Origin: Liolophura sinensis
Taxonomy: Eukaryota; Mollusca; Polyplacophora; Chitonida; Chitonidae
DNA length: 64,000 nt
Assembly: GCF_032854445.1 (NCBI RefSeq)
Contig: NC_088303.1
Location: 8,813,501 to 8,877,500 of the forward strand
Direction of reading: 5' to 3'
Below, in pieces: positions 22,729-33,478 of this stretch (its first letter is position 1; each line of letters begins with the position of its first letter). Below the pieces are notes generated by a model. It was not told the DNA's origin, made no database searches, and was given only the letters and a program-made list of their open reading frames with translations. The translations under genes and the position numbers were made by a program.

Positions 22729-22906
22729 CAGGTAGGTTGACTGGGCATCATCCCTGCTCCGTCGGTCAGTGCAGGGTTTTGCAGCATGGGTGGTGATATC
22801 CTCCGTGCCCACACTAACAACATGTGGGGTGAAAGGCCTACGAGCAGGGGATGGTGACTTGGATCGGTGACGAGATATGGGTACATCCTGACCATCTGTA
22901 GATGAA
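22729..22906 (-). CDS. Candidate internal exon of an unidentified Ser/Arg/Pro-rich protein
   Basis: An open minus-strand segment of 178 bp is bounded by good splice signals. The acceptor is a pyrimidine-rich tract ending GAATTTCAG (AG at 22908-22907). The donor is CCTG|GTGAGT (GT at 22728-22727). In the open frame the exon starts at the third base of a codon and ends on a codon boundary, coding for 59 residues. The peptide includes DGQDVPISRHRSKSPSPARR followed by PFTPHVVSVGTEDITTHAAK, rich in S, R and P and hydrophilic, like a disordered linker of a scaffold or signalling protein. I do not recognise the family. A second possible acceptor (CTACAG) lies 9 bp further in. No neighbouring exons were found, so the surrounding tens of kilobases may be its introns. 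Confidence 0.5.
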
Positions 22907-22929
22907 CTGAAATTCAGATAAAACAGAAA

Positions 22930-24505
22930 CACACATATGTATAAAAAAGTGAAGGAATTAGGAATATGCATGCATAAAATACCAGTATATCATGTCATGT
23001 ATAGGTAATATGAAGATGTACATGTAGATGGGTGCGACCTTATGTTTCGCAATAAACCTCTTCAAGGTCAAACACATGTACACTTATTTTATACCTAGAA
23101 TCAACTATTACTTTTAATAAAAGATGCACTTCAATAAACTGATGAAGAAAAACAACAACAAAAAGATCTTAAAATGCAATCTACATTCCATTTGTGTACA
23201 TTTTACACAAATGAACGTCATAAAATAAAAAAGCATATGAAATCCTGTTCTGTATACTTTAACTAAAACAGAAATTATTACATAAATTAAAATAAATATA
23301 CTCTGACATGGCTGCAGAATTCCCCCACAAAAATCAAATTTTTAAACTCTCCTTGATCAAGAGACTTTTGGGAAGTCAAAAAAAAAAATACATAATAAAA
23401 TGGATTTAAACTTCATAGTTGCCACATCCACACAAATACTAAATGCCAGCCTGAACTTGTATGAAGCCCTATACTACAGACAGTGGTACATGTAAATTGG
23501 CATCTGTATAAAAACACCTTGTGCAATCTCTGGTTCACTGTATCATTCTGCAGCAATCCACACAGTTACAGGGTGATGGGAATTCAAGGTCAAACGCTAA
23601 CAAAGATTTTCTACATTGCATTCTTTATACTGACTGAAAGCTCGGTTTTCATCTCATTTACATGTAGCAGACCTGGAAAGTACTGGTAGATTTAGAGACA
23701 AATACGGATTTCACAAATGTAAAAGTGGCAGAAACTTGACGTAAAACTTCAGTACACATAAACATGGATACAAGGATTTGGGGTTAACATTTGAAAATAA
23801 CACATGAAGATATAAATCGGAAGTCCTCTTGATTTATGGATAGATATATGTCCCCCCTGAGCTTGTAATCATCTTCACGTTCTTAGCTCTACTTGGAGGT
23901 CTAAAACCCATCTTTGCGTTTTAAATAATAGAACACAACATACATATTGTCCACTTTATTTTTTATACCAAAACTTCTCCATGAACAACTTTCAAGTATG
24001 TGTACATGTCACTTCAGTAATAGCCCAAGTTACATTGATCAAACTGTTAGGATCTGCAGCCCACCATGATATCATATGTAAGTCCCACATAAAGCTTATA
24101 CATGTAGATACAAATTATGCTCTAGAGCATATACTGTGACAGGCACTGTGTTCACAAGCCCAAAAGAATAATAACAGAATAAGAATTCACAACCAGAAAT
24201 GATGAATAGATCAAAGCTAGGTCATTTGTACTGATCACACTCTATGGAAGAAACAACAGTGAATTCATCAAGGCAGCTGCAATGTTCTGATTATACTATG
24301 GTCCACGGAACAAGCCGCTTTCATCTATGTCTATGATGTCTGATGTGAGAAGGTTCAAGGCCATTTCTGTTGACCACAATCTAATCTGTCTGCTAAATCC
24401 ATGTATGGCATTTCAGCGAATTTAGCTCAGTACAGGTTCTGAGATCTAATTTTATTCAAGACAAACTATGAGCTCTGACCAGAGAAAGTAGGTCAAGCAT
24501 CTGAC
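22930..24505. other. AT-rich stretch, probably intron upstream of the 22.8 kb exon
   Basis: No convincing exon, repeat or RNA gene. If the exon at 22729-22906 is real, this is minus-strand intron 5' of it. Confidence 0.5.
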
Positions 24506-24512
24506 CACGCTG

Positions 24513-24604
24513 ATCTGCATGAGGGGGCCTGCATGAGGGGACCTGCATGAGGGGACCTGCAAGAGGGGACCTGCAAGAGCGCACCTGCAAGGGCGGACCT
24601 GCAG
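24513..24604 (+). repeat. 14 bp minisatellite, about 6.5 copies
   Basis: Units such as ACCTGCATGAGGGG and ACCTGCAAGAGGGG repeat at 14 bp spacing. Variation at the A/T and C/G positions increases to the right. The period is not a multiple of three, so it is not coding. Confidence 0.93.
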
Positions 24605-24935
24605 ATGCATCCATGTATTCGTATGAAATTTCACTAAATATGCATATGGGTTCTATATTTTTTTGAGATATAATGTTACAAGTCGACTTGTAACATCAAC
24701 TCGGACCTACATGTAAGAAACTGAGGTCAGAAGGTCATTACAGCTGACTACACTCCAAAATGTTCAGGGGGGACATCCACTGCATCCATGTACATGTATA
24801 AAGTTTCTCTGTATTTGCATTAGTTATTTTGGGGGTACAATTGTACAAGTCAAATGTAAAACTGCACCTTCATGTAAGTCAAAGGTCACTTGTTTCGACC
24901 ATACTCCAATACTTTTGGGGCATACTGACAAATGC
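24604..24935 (+). repeat. Two diverged tandem units of about 178 bp containing palindromes
   Basis: GATGCATCCATGTA at 24604 and CTGCATCCATGTA at 24782 begin related segments that both run through TTTGCATTAG/ATGCATATGG-like text, a palindrome and CATGTAAG...AAGGTCA. The first has a 24 bp perfect palindrome (24673-24696). The second has GTACAATTGTAC at the matching place. Confidence 0.65.
24673..24696. repeat. 24 bp perfect palindrome
   Basis: The left half is ATGTTACAAGTC and the right half GACTTGTAACAT, with no spacer and a SalI-like GTCGAC centre. The next base pair outward (A/C) does not match. Confidence 0.95.
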
Positions 24936-25011
24936 ATGGTTGTGAACGTGTGATTTTCTGACAGTCTGGAGAGAAGTTCACAAAATTTTGACCAAGATAT
25001 GTGAATTGGTT

Positions 25012-25055
25012 CTCAAGAAATGTATTCAAAAGTCTCAAGAAATGTATTCAAAAGT
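25012..25055 (+). repeat. Short tandem duplication (about 22 bp)
   Basis: CTCAAGAAATGTATTCAAAAGT occurs twice in direct succession. Confidence 0.9.
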
Positions 25056-25684
25056 TATGTTTCCAACGTTGGTACATAAAAAGTCTTTGGAAATCATTAA
25101 AACACCGCAAGTTTATTCCTGAACATCGTCATTAACTGAATTGAGAACCTAGCTGACACTCAAAATTTCTATTTACACTGCTCATATCTAAACTGACTTT
25201 TAATACAACCGCGTCCTATTTCACCACATGCATTGAGATTTAAATAATCGCATTAGGTAATTTTTATTGTGGAGAAAATTCAATCATGAATAGCCATTCA
25301 AAGGAAAGGTCCAGCATTAATGGTCCGTGCTCATCTGACTATCATATTGCTGGTTTAACAAGGTTACATCCTAGCTCTGCTCCAGACTCTAATAACCATG
25401 ATTTAATACAGGGGAAATCTTCACACTAATTACAGGAGATAACTCAATCACATTGTCAATTCACAATCCCCAATGTCTGCATGGGCCTTTTCAGCCTATA
25501 ACTACAGCATGTACTATAAAGATTGCAACATGTTGAAAGCTGGGGAGTCAAGAACAAACCAGTACAAACTATGCATCCAAAGCACTAATGCTTTCCAGAC
25601 TACCCTGGAAATAGTTTCATTCAAAGATATGGCAATAAAGACTTTGTGTATATTGCTGAGAAAACAGAATATAATTGGCACATT
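25056..25684. other. AT-rich stretch without a recognisable gene
   Basis: No feature seen beyond the start of a short open frame at 25473 that runs into the SINE and is explained by it. Confidence 0.55.
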
Positions 25685-25885
25685 ACTTATTTATTTATTT
25701 GATTGGTGTTTTATGCTGTACTCAAGAATATTTCACTTAGACAACGGCAACCAGTATTATGGTGGGAGGAAACTGGGCAAAGCCGGGAAACCCTGGACCA
25801 TCCACAGGTTGCTAGCAGACCTTCCCACGTACAGTCAGAAAGGAAGCCAACATAACCTGGATTAGAACTCACAGCGATCGCAAAT
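25685..25885 (-). repeat. SINE body and (TTTA)n tail (family A), head-truncated
   Basis: The plus strand shows TTATTTATTTATTTGATTGG, then TACTCAAGAATATTTCAC, TATTATGGTGGGAGGAAAC and GGTTGCTAGCAGACCTTCCC, ending near ACTCACAGCGATCGCA. On the minus strand this is a SINE body followed by a (TAAA)n tail. The tRNA-like head is cut off at GCGATCGCA, where the fragment at 22275-22405 would supply the missing part. It closely resembles a very common molluscan repeat known to me from memory. Confidence 0.75.
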
Positions 25886-26980
25886 TGTCAGTTTACAGCA
25901 TGATCAAAATTAGCATGGAAATATATTCAGTATAATGAACATGAATACACTTATTCATCTCTGTAAGTTTTAAGTTTAAAGCAGCGCTTGAAAACCTACA
26001 TCAACACAGTCTGACTACGTAGGCTGGTTTGTGACAAAATGATGCCATGTTACAGTACCAACCACATCAAAACAGAAAGCTAATGCATAATATACACTCA
26101 TGGTCAATGGCTGTTTTATGCTGTCTGGCCATAACAGGATAGACACCCAGTCTATGTAATCCCTGATAGACTCAATGCTCCACATTTGGTCAGACAGCAT
26201 ATACAGCATATTCCTGGTTTCCTCCCAGGTGGATCAGAAGTCAAACTGAAAGCTAATTTCAGCAGCTTTGAGGCTACATGTTCATGTTTTCAGTGAATTC
26301 ATTACAAATATTTTAACACATGATATACTGATGCTAAGGATTTCGACAGACTTCAAGGGATACAAAATGAACTGCATTAAGTATTATACTGTATTAAGTT
26401 ATTTGTAAGTTTTTGTGTTTAATAGTATCAAAGACTGTTAAACTTTTGATTGCTGCTTGAACACAAGGTTCAAGGAACCTTTACAATTAGCAATAGGCAC
26501 TTTTAAAATGTATTTTTCTAATTTGATAATCAAACTGCTGGAAAATGGAAAATTTTGCTGATTTTCGAAAGATTGCTTGGCAGACTTGGAATACCCCTTC
26601 AGAGTCTCTGAGTGGTACATATACATGAATGTCAGACTTGACGCTTATACTGGATGGAATATAAACCAATTCAACTATTCAAAATTTTATGAACATACAC
26701 AGACTGGTTCTCAAGATATTTTAGCAAGGGGCAGGCAAATGACAAAATTAACCAATGGTTAAAAATGGCTTGATTAACACGAATGTTGAAAAAAAAACTT
26801 TAATCCAGATGTCTGAAATTGTAACCCCCCAACATTTTCAGAAATAAAACAAAGAGAACTAAGAAAACCTTAAAAAAAATAACAAAATATATTGTTTCAT
26901 GGGCCATTTATGGTGCACACTAATTGCACTTCTGATCCATCCAATTTAAATTGAGAAATGAAGCAATTAGAAGAGAATAC
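25886..26980. other. AT-rich stretch without a recognisable gene
   Basis: Contains only short chance open frames. The 26040-26240 part has CTGGTTTCCTCCCAGGTGG, weakly like the family A SINE body, but the alignment is too poor to annotate. Confidence 0.5.
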
Positions 26981-26984
26981 AGTG

Positions 26985-27716
26985 AACATCAAAATCCATT
27001 CTTGTACTAAGTACCTGAATGGGAGTAACCAGGAAAATAATTACCCATTTGTAATTAAACTTACTTATGCACAGGTTTAGATTATAAGTAATATGTATAC
27101 TAAGTTTGATGGAAATGGGTTCAGAAAGAGATGCATGGACACAATCTGAATACATGACAAAGCACCATTACACAAAGTTCCAAATGATTGCCATTTGATT
27201 GCCATGAAACCTACGCCTGCACAAGTTCATGTGATGGACAAGATGTCGCTAAGTTTCATCAAAATCGACACAGTAGCTTGGCAGGAGATGCATAAACAAA
27301 ATTTGAATATTTGGACACTGTTTTGCAAAGTCCTAAATGGGGGTTTATATGAAAATAATAATGCATGGTAATTATGAATATAATTACCCGATTGTCATTA
27401 AACCTAAGCATGCATGCACAACTTCAGATGACAGGCAAGATGTGTGGTAAGCTCATCGAAATCGATGCAGTAGTTTGGGAAGAGATGCATGGACAATATC
27501 TGAAAACACATAAAAGCACTATTACGCCGATTCCTTAACGGAGGTAATTATGACAATAGATACCAGATTGCCTTGAAACTTATGCATACACAAGTTCAGA
27601 TGATGGACAACGAAATCAGTAGATTATCAGGAGATGCATGGATAAAATCGTGTTTACAGACAGACAGGGTGATTCAAGTATTCCCTGCCCTTCAACTTTG
27701 ATTAGGGGGATATAAA
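26985..27716 (+). repeat. Diverged tandem element, four units, ending in a conserved GGGGGATATAAAAA-like terminus
   Basis: Four copies of an 150-200 bp unit are recognisable by GAGATGCATGGAC-like words at about 27127, 27284, 27482 and 27630, each preceded by AAGTTTCATCAAAATCGAC-type text and followed by ATCTGAATA/ACCATTAC. The right end reads CAGACAGACAGGGTGATTC, then CCCTTCAACTTTGATTAGGG and GGGATATAAAAA. This matches my memory of a dispersed repeat common in marine invertebrates, probably a non-autonomous transposon with internal repeats. There is no coding capacity. Confidence 0.65.
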
Positions 27717-29892
27717 AATGGGGCCTGTAAGAACAATAACTGCCTATAAGGGAGCAGACTGACTAATGTATGATACATATAGGTAATTATTAGTGGGTTG
27801 CATGAATGGGTGATGGTGTTGTGGGAGTCCACTGATATATTATAATCATCATTGTCTCTACTCTTTACCGACAATTTTCCTTTCTCGATGAGGTCCACAG
27901 AGAACCTAGCCTCATGACAGCACTGCATGTGGCAATGAAATTACAGGTATCTAGACAGTCAAATAAGACCTGCAGGTCACTTTCCTTAAACGTCCTACAC
28001 AAATCTGTGTTCACAATCAACAATCCTCTCCATCGGAGTCCTCAAAATATGAGGCTGGCATTTTTTCCAGAGGAAAATTCTGCTGACACATTTTTTTTTT
28101 TTGCACACAGACACATAGATTACAGTTCTTTGTGCTGAAGGCTTATCAGACATGCACATACATGGAACTGAATGATGATGGTGCCCAACCACAAGGCCAT
28201 TACTTCAGCTATACTCTGACCACCAAGCTTATGTAACACAGAATTTTATGATCAATGGCAAGACGGACAATCACAGTTATATGTAACTGTCTCCATTAGT
28301 CTTCCTTCTCCACAGCCAATGGGGTCAGCTTTTATTGTCTTGCTTACTTTCAAAGCCATTATATCCAAGTAAATACAGCATTTCAGCTCTTAGACTTGAG
28401 TGAATATTTTCATTACAGTTGATCTGTGACTTTGATATGCAAGTATATACAAATGAACATATACACGTGCTTTCATTAACAAACTGTATACCTACAAAGT
28501 CAAACAAATATAGCTATAGTTTTTATTTCTATTTATTCTCATATTAATCAGATAATTTGTGGTGACATACGATGAGTCGTATAAACACACATTTATGTTA
28601 CCAGCCACCCAAAGCTTTCAAACTGCTACACGAGTCAGTAGCTCTAAATAATGCTGCAGTCACAAGCAAAACTAATTAACATTTAAAACCGATGCCTATA
28701 TCACTACTGATTCATAGTTGAACAAACAGTTCAACATTCACTCAGTCCTCAGTGGTTCTGAGAAATTATTGAATCTATTTATTTATCTGATTATTCTTTA
28801 AAGCCATGTTTAAACAGGTGTATTAAATGACCTTAAATTTAGAGCCCCTAATATGAACTAAGCTGCCTTTTTTCCAGTTTGCTATCAGCTCAAAAGCCTC
28901 AAAACATCTTTCTAAAGATCAACAGAATTGCACAGAAAATGTGCTGCTGAGTCATGAGAAAACTTTTTGATCATTTATCATATTATGTTCCTGCGTAATC
29001 AAGCAAAGATGTACCTCCAAGATAACTTCCAATATTATTGTTGCAAATGGTATAGGCCTAGAATGAATGATGATGGTGTAACGCTACATCGCCAATGTAG
29101 GCCTAGAGATGAATAGCATATAAAATATATCAAAAATTACATACGACATGTTTACGTTCCAAAAAGTACCATGATTGTACAGGAATTTTACACATATACA
29201 CAAGTACCAGGATTTCTCTGGCCAGCACTACAATGGTGAATGTGTGAGCACTGTACACAACAAATATTTAATTAATATTCTCCACTACAGTTTGACCAAG
29301 CCCCAATATATACCAATGCGGGATGGAAAATTGGATGTCCCGCACTGTGTATTTTGAGTTGCTCAGGCAACAATTACCCTGGAATACATACAAGTACTTA
29401 CGCTATTACTTCCTAGGACGCTCTTCTGATTTCTTTGTAACACATAAAGTCAGGTAATCATATATGTCAAAGCTTCTCTCCCTTACAGAAAAATGTGCAA
29501 CCATGTTGGAATATGCAGTATCTGACTTCCATTAAAACTCTTCATCCAAACACATGATTTTGCAAATAGGCCACTGATAACAGAGTGCAAGGAAGCCTGT
29601 CAGTGAATTTACTCCTGATTTCTCGGTTTGACACAAGTGTTATTGTCAGTTAAGAACAGATATTGAAAGACAGCTCCATCGTTCTTCCATGTGTCATTGT
29701 CCATAAAAAAACGTTGCATTTTTTTAAATTGGTAGATAAGAGCAAAATGAAATAAAAATGTGCCATTCTTATCCACGCAAATCCAGTGTTAATTATGTAA
29801 AGTCAAAGGCGTTCCTAAAACATGCATTCCTACAGATTTCTATGGGAACAGATTCATTTATACAGCTTATTTATTACATACCATTCATATAG
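27717..29892. other. AT-rich stretch without a recognisable gene
   Basis: A T11-12 run near 28091 and chance open frames only. Confidence 0.55.
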
Positions 29893-30088
29893 TACTGTAA
29901 ATCTTCAACCTTTTCAACTACTACAGCAATTCTATTATCAATGTGAGACTAAAAATGATTTGTTTGTGTCATTAAAGAGGAAAACTTCATAAAACTGTGA
30001 AAATTATTTCTCTGCACCCCATAGGTCTCTCAGAATGTTTCAAAATATTGGTTACAAAAGCAGTTGAAAAAGTTTATGAATTAGGGTA
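29893..30088 (+). mobile_element. MITE copy 1 (196 bp)
   Basis: The left end is TACTGTAAATCTTCAACC and then TTTTCAACTA. The right end is AGTTGAAAAAGTTTATGAAT and then TAGGGTA. These are inverted relative to each other and flanked by TA, as expected for Tc1/mariner-type TA insertion. The interior shares CTTCATAAAACTGTG and TCTCTCAGAATGTTTCA with the copy at 43598. No ORF, so non-autonomous. Confidence 0.8.
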
Positions 30089-32531
30089 TGTATCCAATAA
30101 ATGTTCATGTATCAAGAGTCTAGATGTATGCCACAGGACAGAACGCTCAACAAGGTTAATTGATACAGCTCTGTAAAGTAAATGTATAAATGGTTTGATC
30201 GAACTTGAAGACTTGAAATTGATAGCTTGTTGATAAAATTTTATCTCCTGTTTTACTAGACTTTTAAGCTTCCCCTCAGACTTATCTCCCCCAACATGAT
30301 AAGACCAAATTGATTTAGTGAGCATATTACAGTCAGTGTTATCATTCCACAGTTTCCGGATGGCAGTATCACGAAATGCACTGGATTTGTGATCAATACC
30401 TAGAACTCAATCAAGCCACAGGCATCTGAGCAGTAAGAAAATATCGAAAGGTTCAAGGAGGAGTGGAGGAAAAAGGTTAACAGCGCAGGTTAGCAATTCC
30501 CTACAGGTTACCTTCCTCTTAAATCTGCGAGCCATCAGACAGGTTAGCAATAGGATTATAACGATTACTGCATCAGGGCTTGTCTGCAGTCTAACTTATC
30601 GTTTGGACACGATGATTCAGCAGCAAAGTGTTCATTAACAGCTTAGATGTATACTGTATACACAGTAAATAACCCAAAATGTCATGCATAACAAAGCTAA
30701 AGTGGCACAAATTGTCTTGTTCTGATAGCCCTACTCACCTTAGAAAGATGCTTTGAGGTTTGCTTGCAAGATTACAAGATGGTAACCTACTGGGAAAATT
30801 CACATTTCATCACCATCAGTAATATCTTGTTTGCCTCTAAAAATGCGCTGAGAAAAATCAAAAACTTTCTGATATGTTATCTGGAATACAGATCTTATTT
30901 GGCAGGAAGAATGTTTAACTTGTACATATCATTTCTCATACTGACAAAGTGTCTCACAAAAATGATGTCTACACTTCTTTCAAAACAACAAAATATATGC
31001 TTTTCAAAATATTTAAAGCTTGTGTACTATTATTAGTTTGACATATTGGTGCTGGAAATTATATTCAAACTAATGTTCTGCATGGTGCTGACCTCAAATA
31101 CACTGTGATGAAGCCATACTATATGAAAGGTGATATGTGTAATTCTAGGTATATAGAAAAACATCAGATTGGTACAAGTTACTGTATTCAGGTTCGGCAG
31201 ATTTTAAAGGCTAAATTGTTAAGCTCAGCATACCAACAAACAAAAGCTGGAACTCAAGCCTGAGGCATATGACCACCATCTAAAATTAAACACAAATAAT
31301 ACATGTTAAAATTAACCTACACTTAAGATACACCGTAGGTAAAAGGATCCATTTAAAAAAGCTACATTAAAAACTTTTGTTTGAATTATCTACAGGCTGT
31401 TTTGCAGTGTAAATCTTTTTATAACAATATCCCACCAGAACACTACGTTGATCCTTTAGATAAACACACATGTAAACTATTTCGCACATCTTTCAAATCC
31501 AAACAAGAATTCTGACTTCTGCCCAACAATTAAGTTAACTGTCATATAACAAATGAAGACTCCATATCAATAATTACCAGAAAAATGATATTCTTTACAA
31601 AATAAAGAAATTGCTGAGTACTATTAGTTGGTTAAGAAAAATTTAAACCATATTTATATCTGAGCAGTTCTAATTCCAAAAAGTCAGACAGAAAGTCAAT
31701 TTCTCTAACATACATGCGATAAGTGTAGGATTATAATTTCAGCTTTTCTTTTGGCCTAGGGGCTAGCCAATAAACGGTCAGATAGGGCCATTAAATTATT
31801 TGGTCTTACACTATGCTCATGAAATCATTCACCTCCTTCCACCAATATGGACAATGTGTCAGTTACTTACCAAAGTCTGATGGTTTACTCTGGGAAACCT
31901 GGTTTCCTCAACAGCCCATGATAAATATTCTTAAGAGTTCCAGTGTGTTGTTAAACACCAACAAATCAACCGTAAGATATTATACACACATCAATCGCCA
32001 TATGTTGTGGTCATTTTGTATCAAGGAATATACTCATGTCAAGATGTAAGTATCATGCTTAGACCTCGTCAGATTGAGTAGAGTGACGAAGTGTTTAGCA
32101 TGGAGCTGTTATAGAGGGGCTGTGATGAGAATGAGACCGGACTGTCTGGAGTGGACTCAGCTCCATACTACATGGTCGACTTCCCTGCCTCAGGAAAACA
32201 CCAAGCAGTTTCCACACTAAATCATAAAGCTAGCCTTCAGGCTGCCAGACAGCTTAACGTCAACAGCATGCCGTAAATGAAAGTCAACATAAGAAACAAG
32301 GTTATCTAACAGTCACCACATATATACCTTAATGATACTGTGATGAACCAGGCGGTGCTGCAAAATTTTTAATCTGTTAAAATGGCTCTAGTGTGAAGCA
32401 GGGCAAGCCGTTGTTATGTCAAGAATGGATTACAGCGTAATGTCTACACTGTTACAATGCATCAGTTTGTATTATAACAGCATACTGTCTTTAATGTGAC
32501 GTCATCCTGATGAGTTGGGAAAGGAACACCT
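30089..32531. other. AT-rich stretch without a recognisable gene
   Basis: The subregion 32060-32260 is slightly GC-richer but gives no open frame with splice signals I would defend. A single TGACGTCA sits at 32498-32505, just before the 59 bp array. Confidence 0.5.
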
Positions 32532-33478
32532 GACGTCAGAAAATTGACCCCTGCTGTGGGGTGTGTGATGCTTATTATGCTCACGTAGGTGACGTCAGAA
32601 AATTGACCCCTGCTGTGGGGTGTGTGATGTTTATTACGCTCACGTAGGTGACGTCAGAAAATTGGCCCCTGCTGTGGAGTGTGTGATGCTTATTACGCTC
32701 ACGTAGGTGACGTCAGAAAATTGGCCCCTGCTGTGGGGTGTGTGATGCTTATTACGCTCACGTAGGTGACGTCAGAAAATTGGCCCCTGCTGTGGGGTGT
32801 GTGATGCTTATTACGCTCACGTAGGTGACATCAGAAAATTGGCCCCTGCTGTGGGGTGTGTGATGCTTATTACGCTCACGTAGGTGACGTCAGAAAATTG
32901 ACCCCTGCTGTGGGGTGTGTGATGCTTATTACGCTCACGTAGGTGACGTCAGAAAATTGGCCCCTGCTGTGGGGTGTGTGATGCTTATTACGCTCACGTA
33001 GGTGACGTCAGAAAATTGACCCCTGCTGTGGGGTGTGTGATGCTTATTACGCTCACGTAGGTGACGTCAGAAAATTGACCCCTGCTGTGGGGTGTGTGAT
33101 GCTTATTACGCTCACGTAGGTGACGTCAGAAAATTGGCCCCTGCTGTGGGGTGTGTGATGCTTATTACGCTCACGTAGGTGACGTCAGAAAATTGACCCC
33201 TGCTGTGGGGTGTGTGATGCTTATTACGCTCACGTAGGTGACGTCAGAAAATTGACCCCTGCTGTGGGGTGTGTGATGCTTATTACGCTCACGTAGGTGA
33301 CGTCAGAAAATTGGCCCCTGCTGTGGGGTGTGTGATGCTTATTACGCTCACGTAGGTGACGTCAGAAAATTGACCCCTGCTGTGGGGTGTGTGATGCTTA
33401 TTACGCTCACGTAGGTGACGTCAGAAAATTGACCCCTGCTGTGGGGTGTGTGATGCTTATTGTGCTCATATAGGTGAC
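32532..33478 (+). repeat. 59 bp minisatellite, 16 copies, with a CRE octamer per unit
   Basis: GACGTCAG recurs at 32532, 32591, 32650, 32709 and so on to 33417 with an exact 59 bp period and very few differences. Fifteen of sixteen units have TGACGTCA; the sixth has TGACATCA. Each unit includes ACGTCAGAAAATTGRCCCC and CACGTAGGTGACG. A single A/G variant (TTGACCCC or TTGGCCCC) gives the unit order A A G G G G A G A A G A A G A A. Confidence 0.97.

Noticed and set aside
32532-33478. CRISPR-like regular array
   Set aside because: The whole 59 bp unit is repeated with no variable spacers, in eukaryotic-looking DNA. It is a minisatellite.
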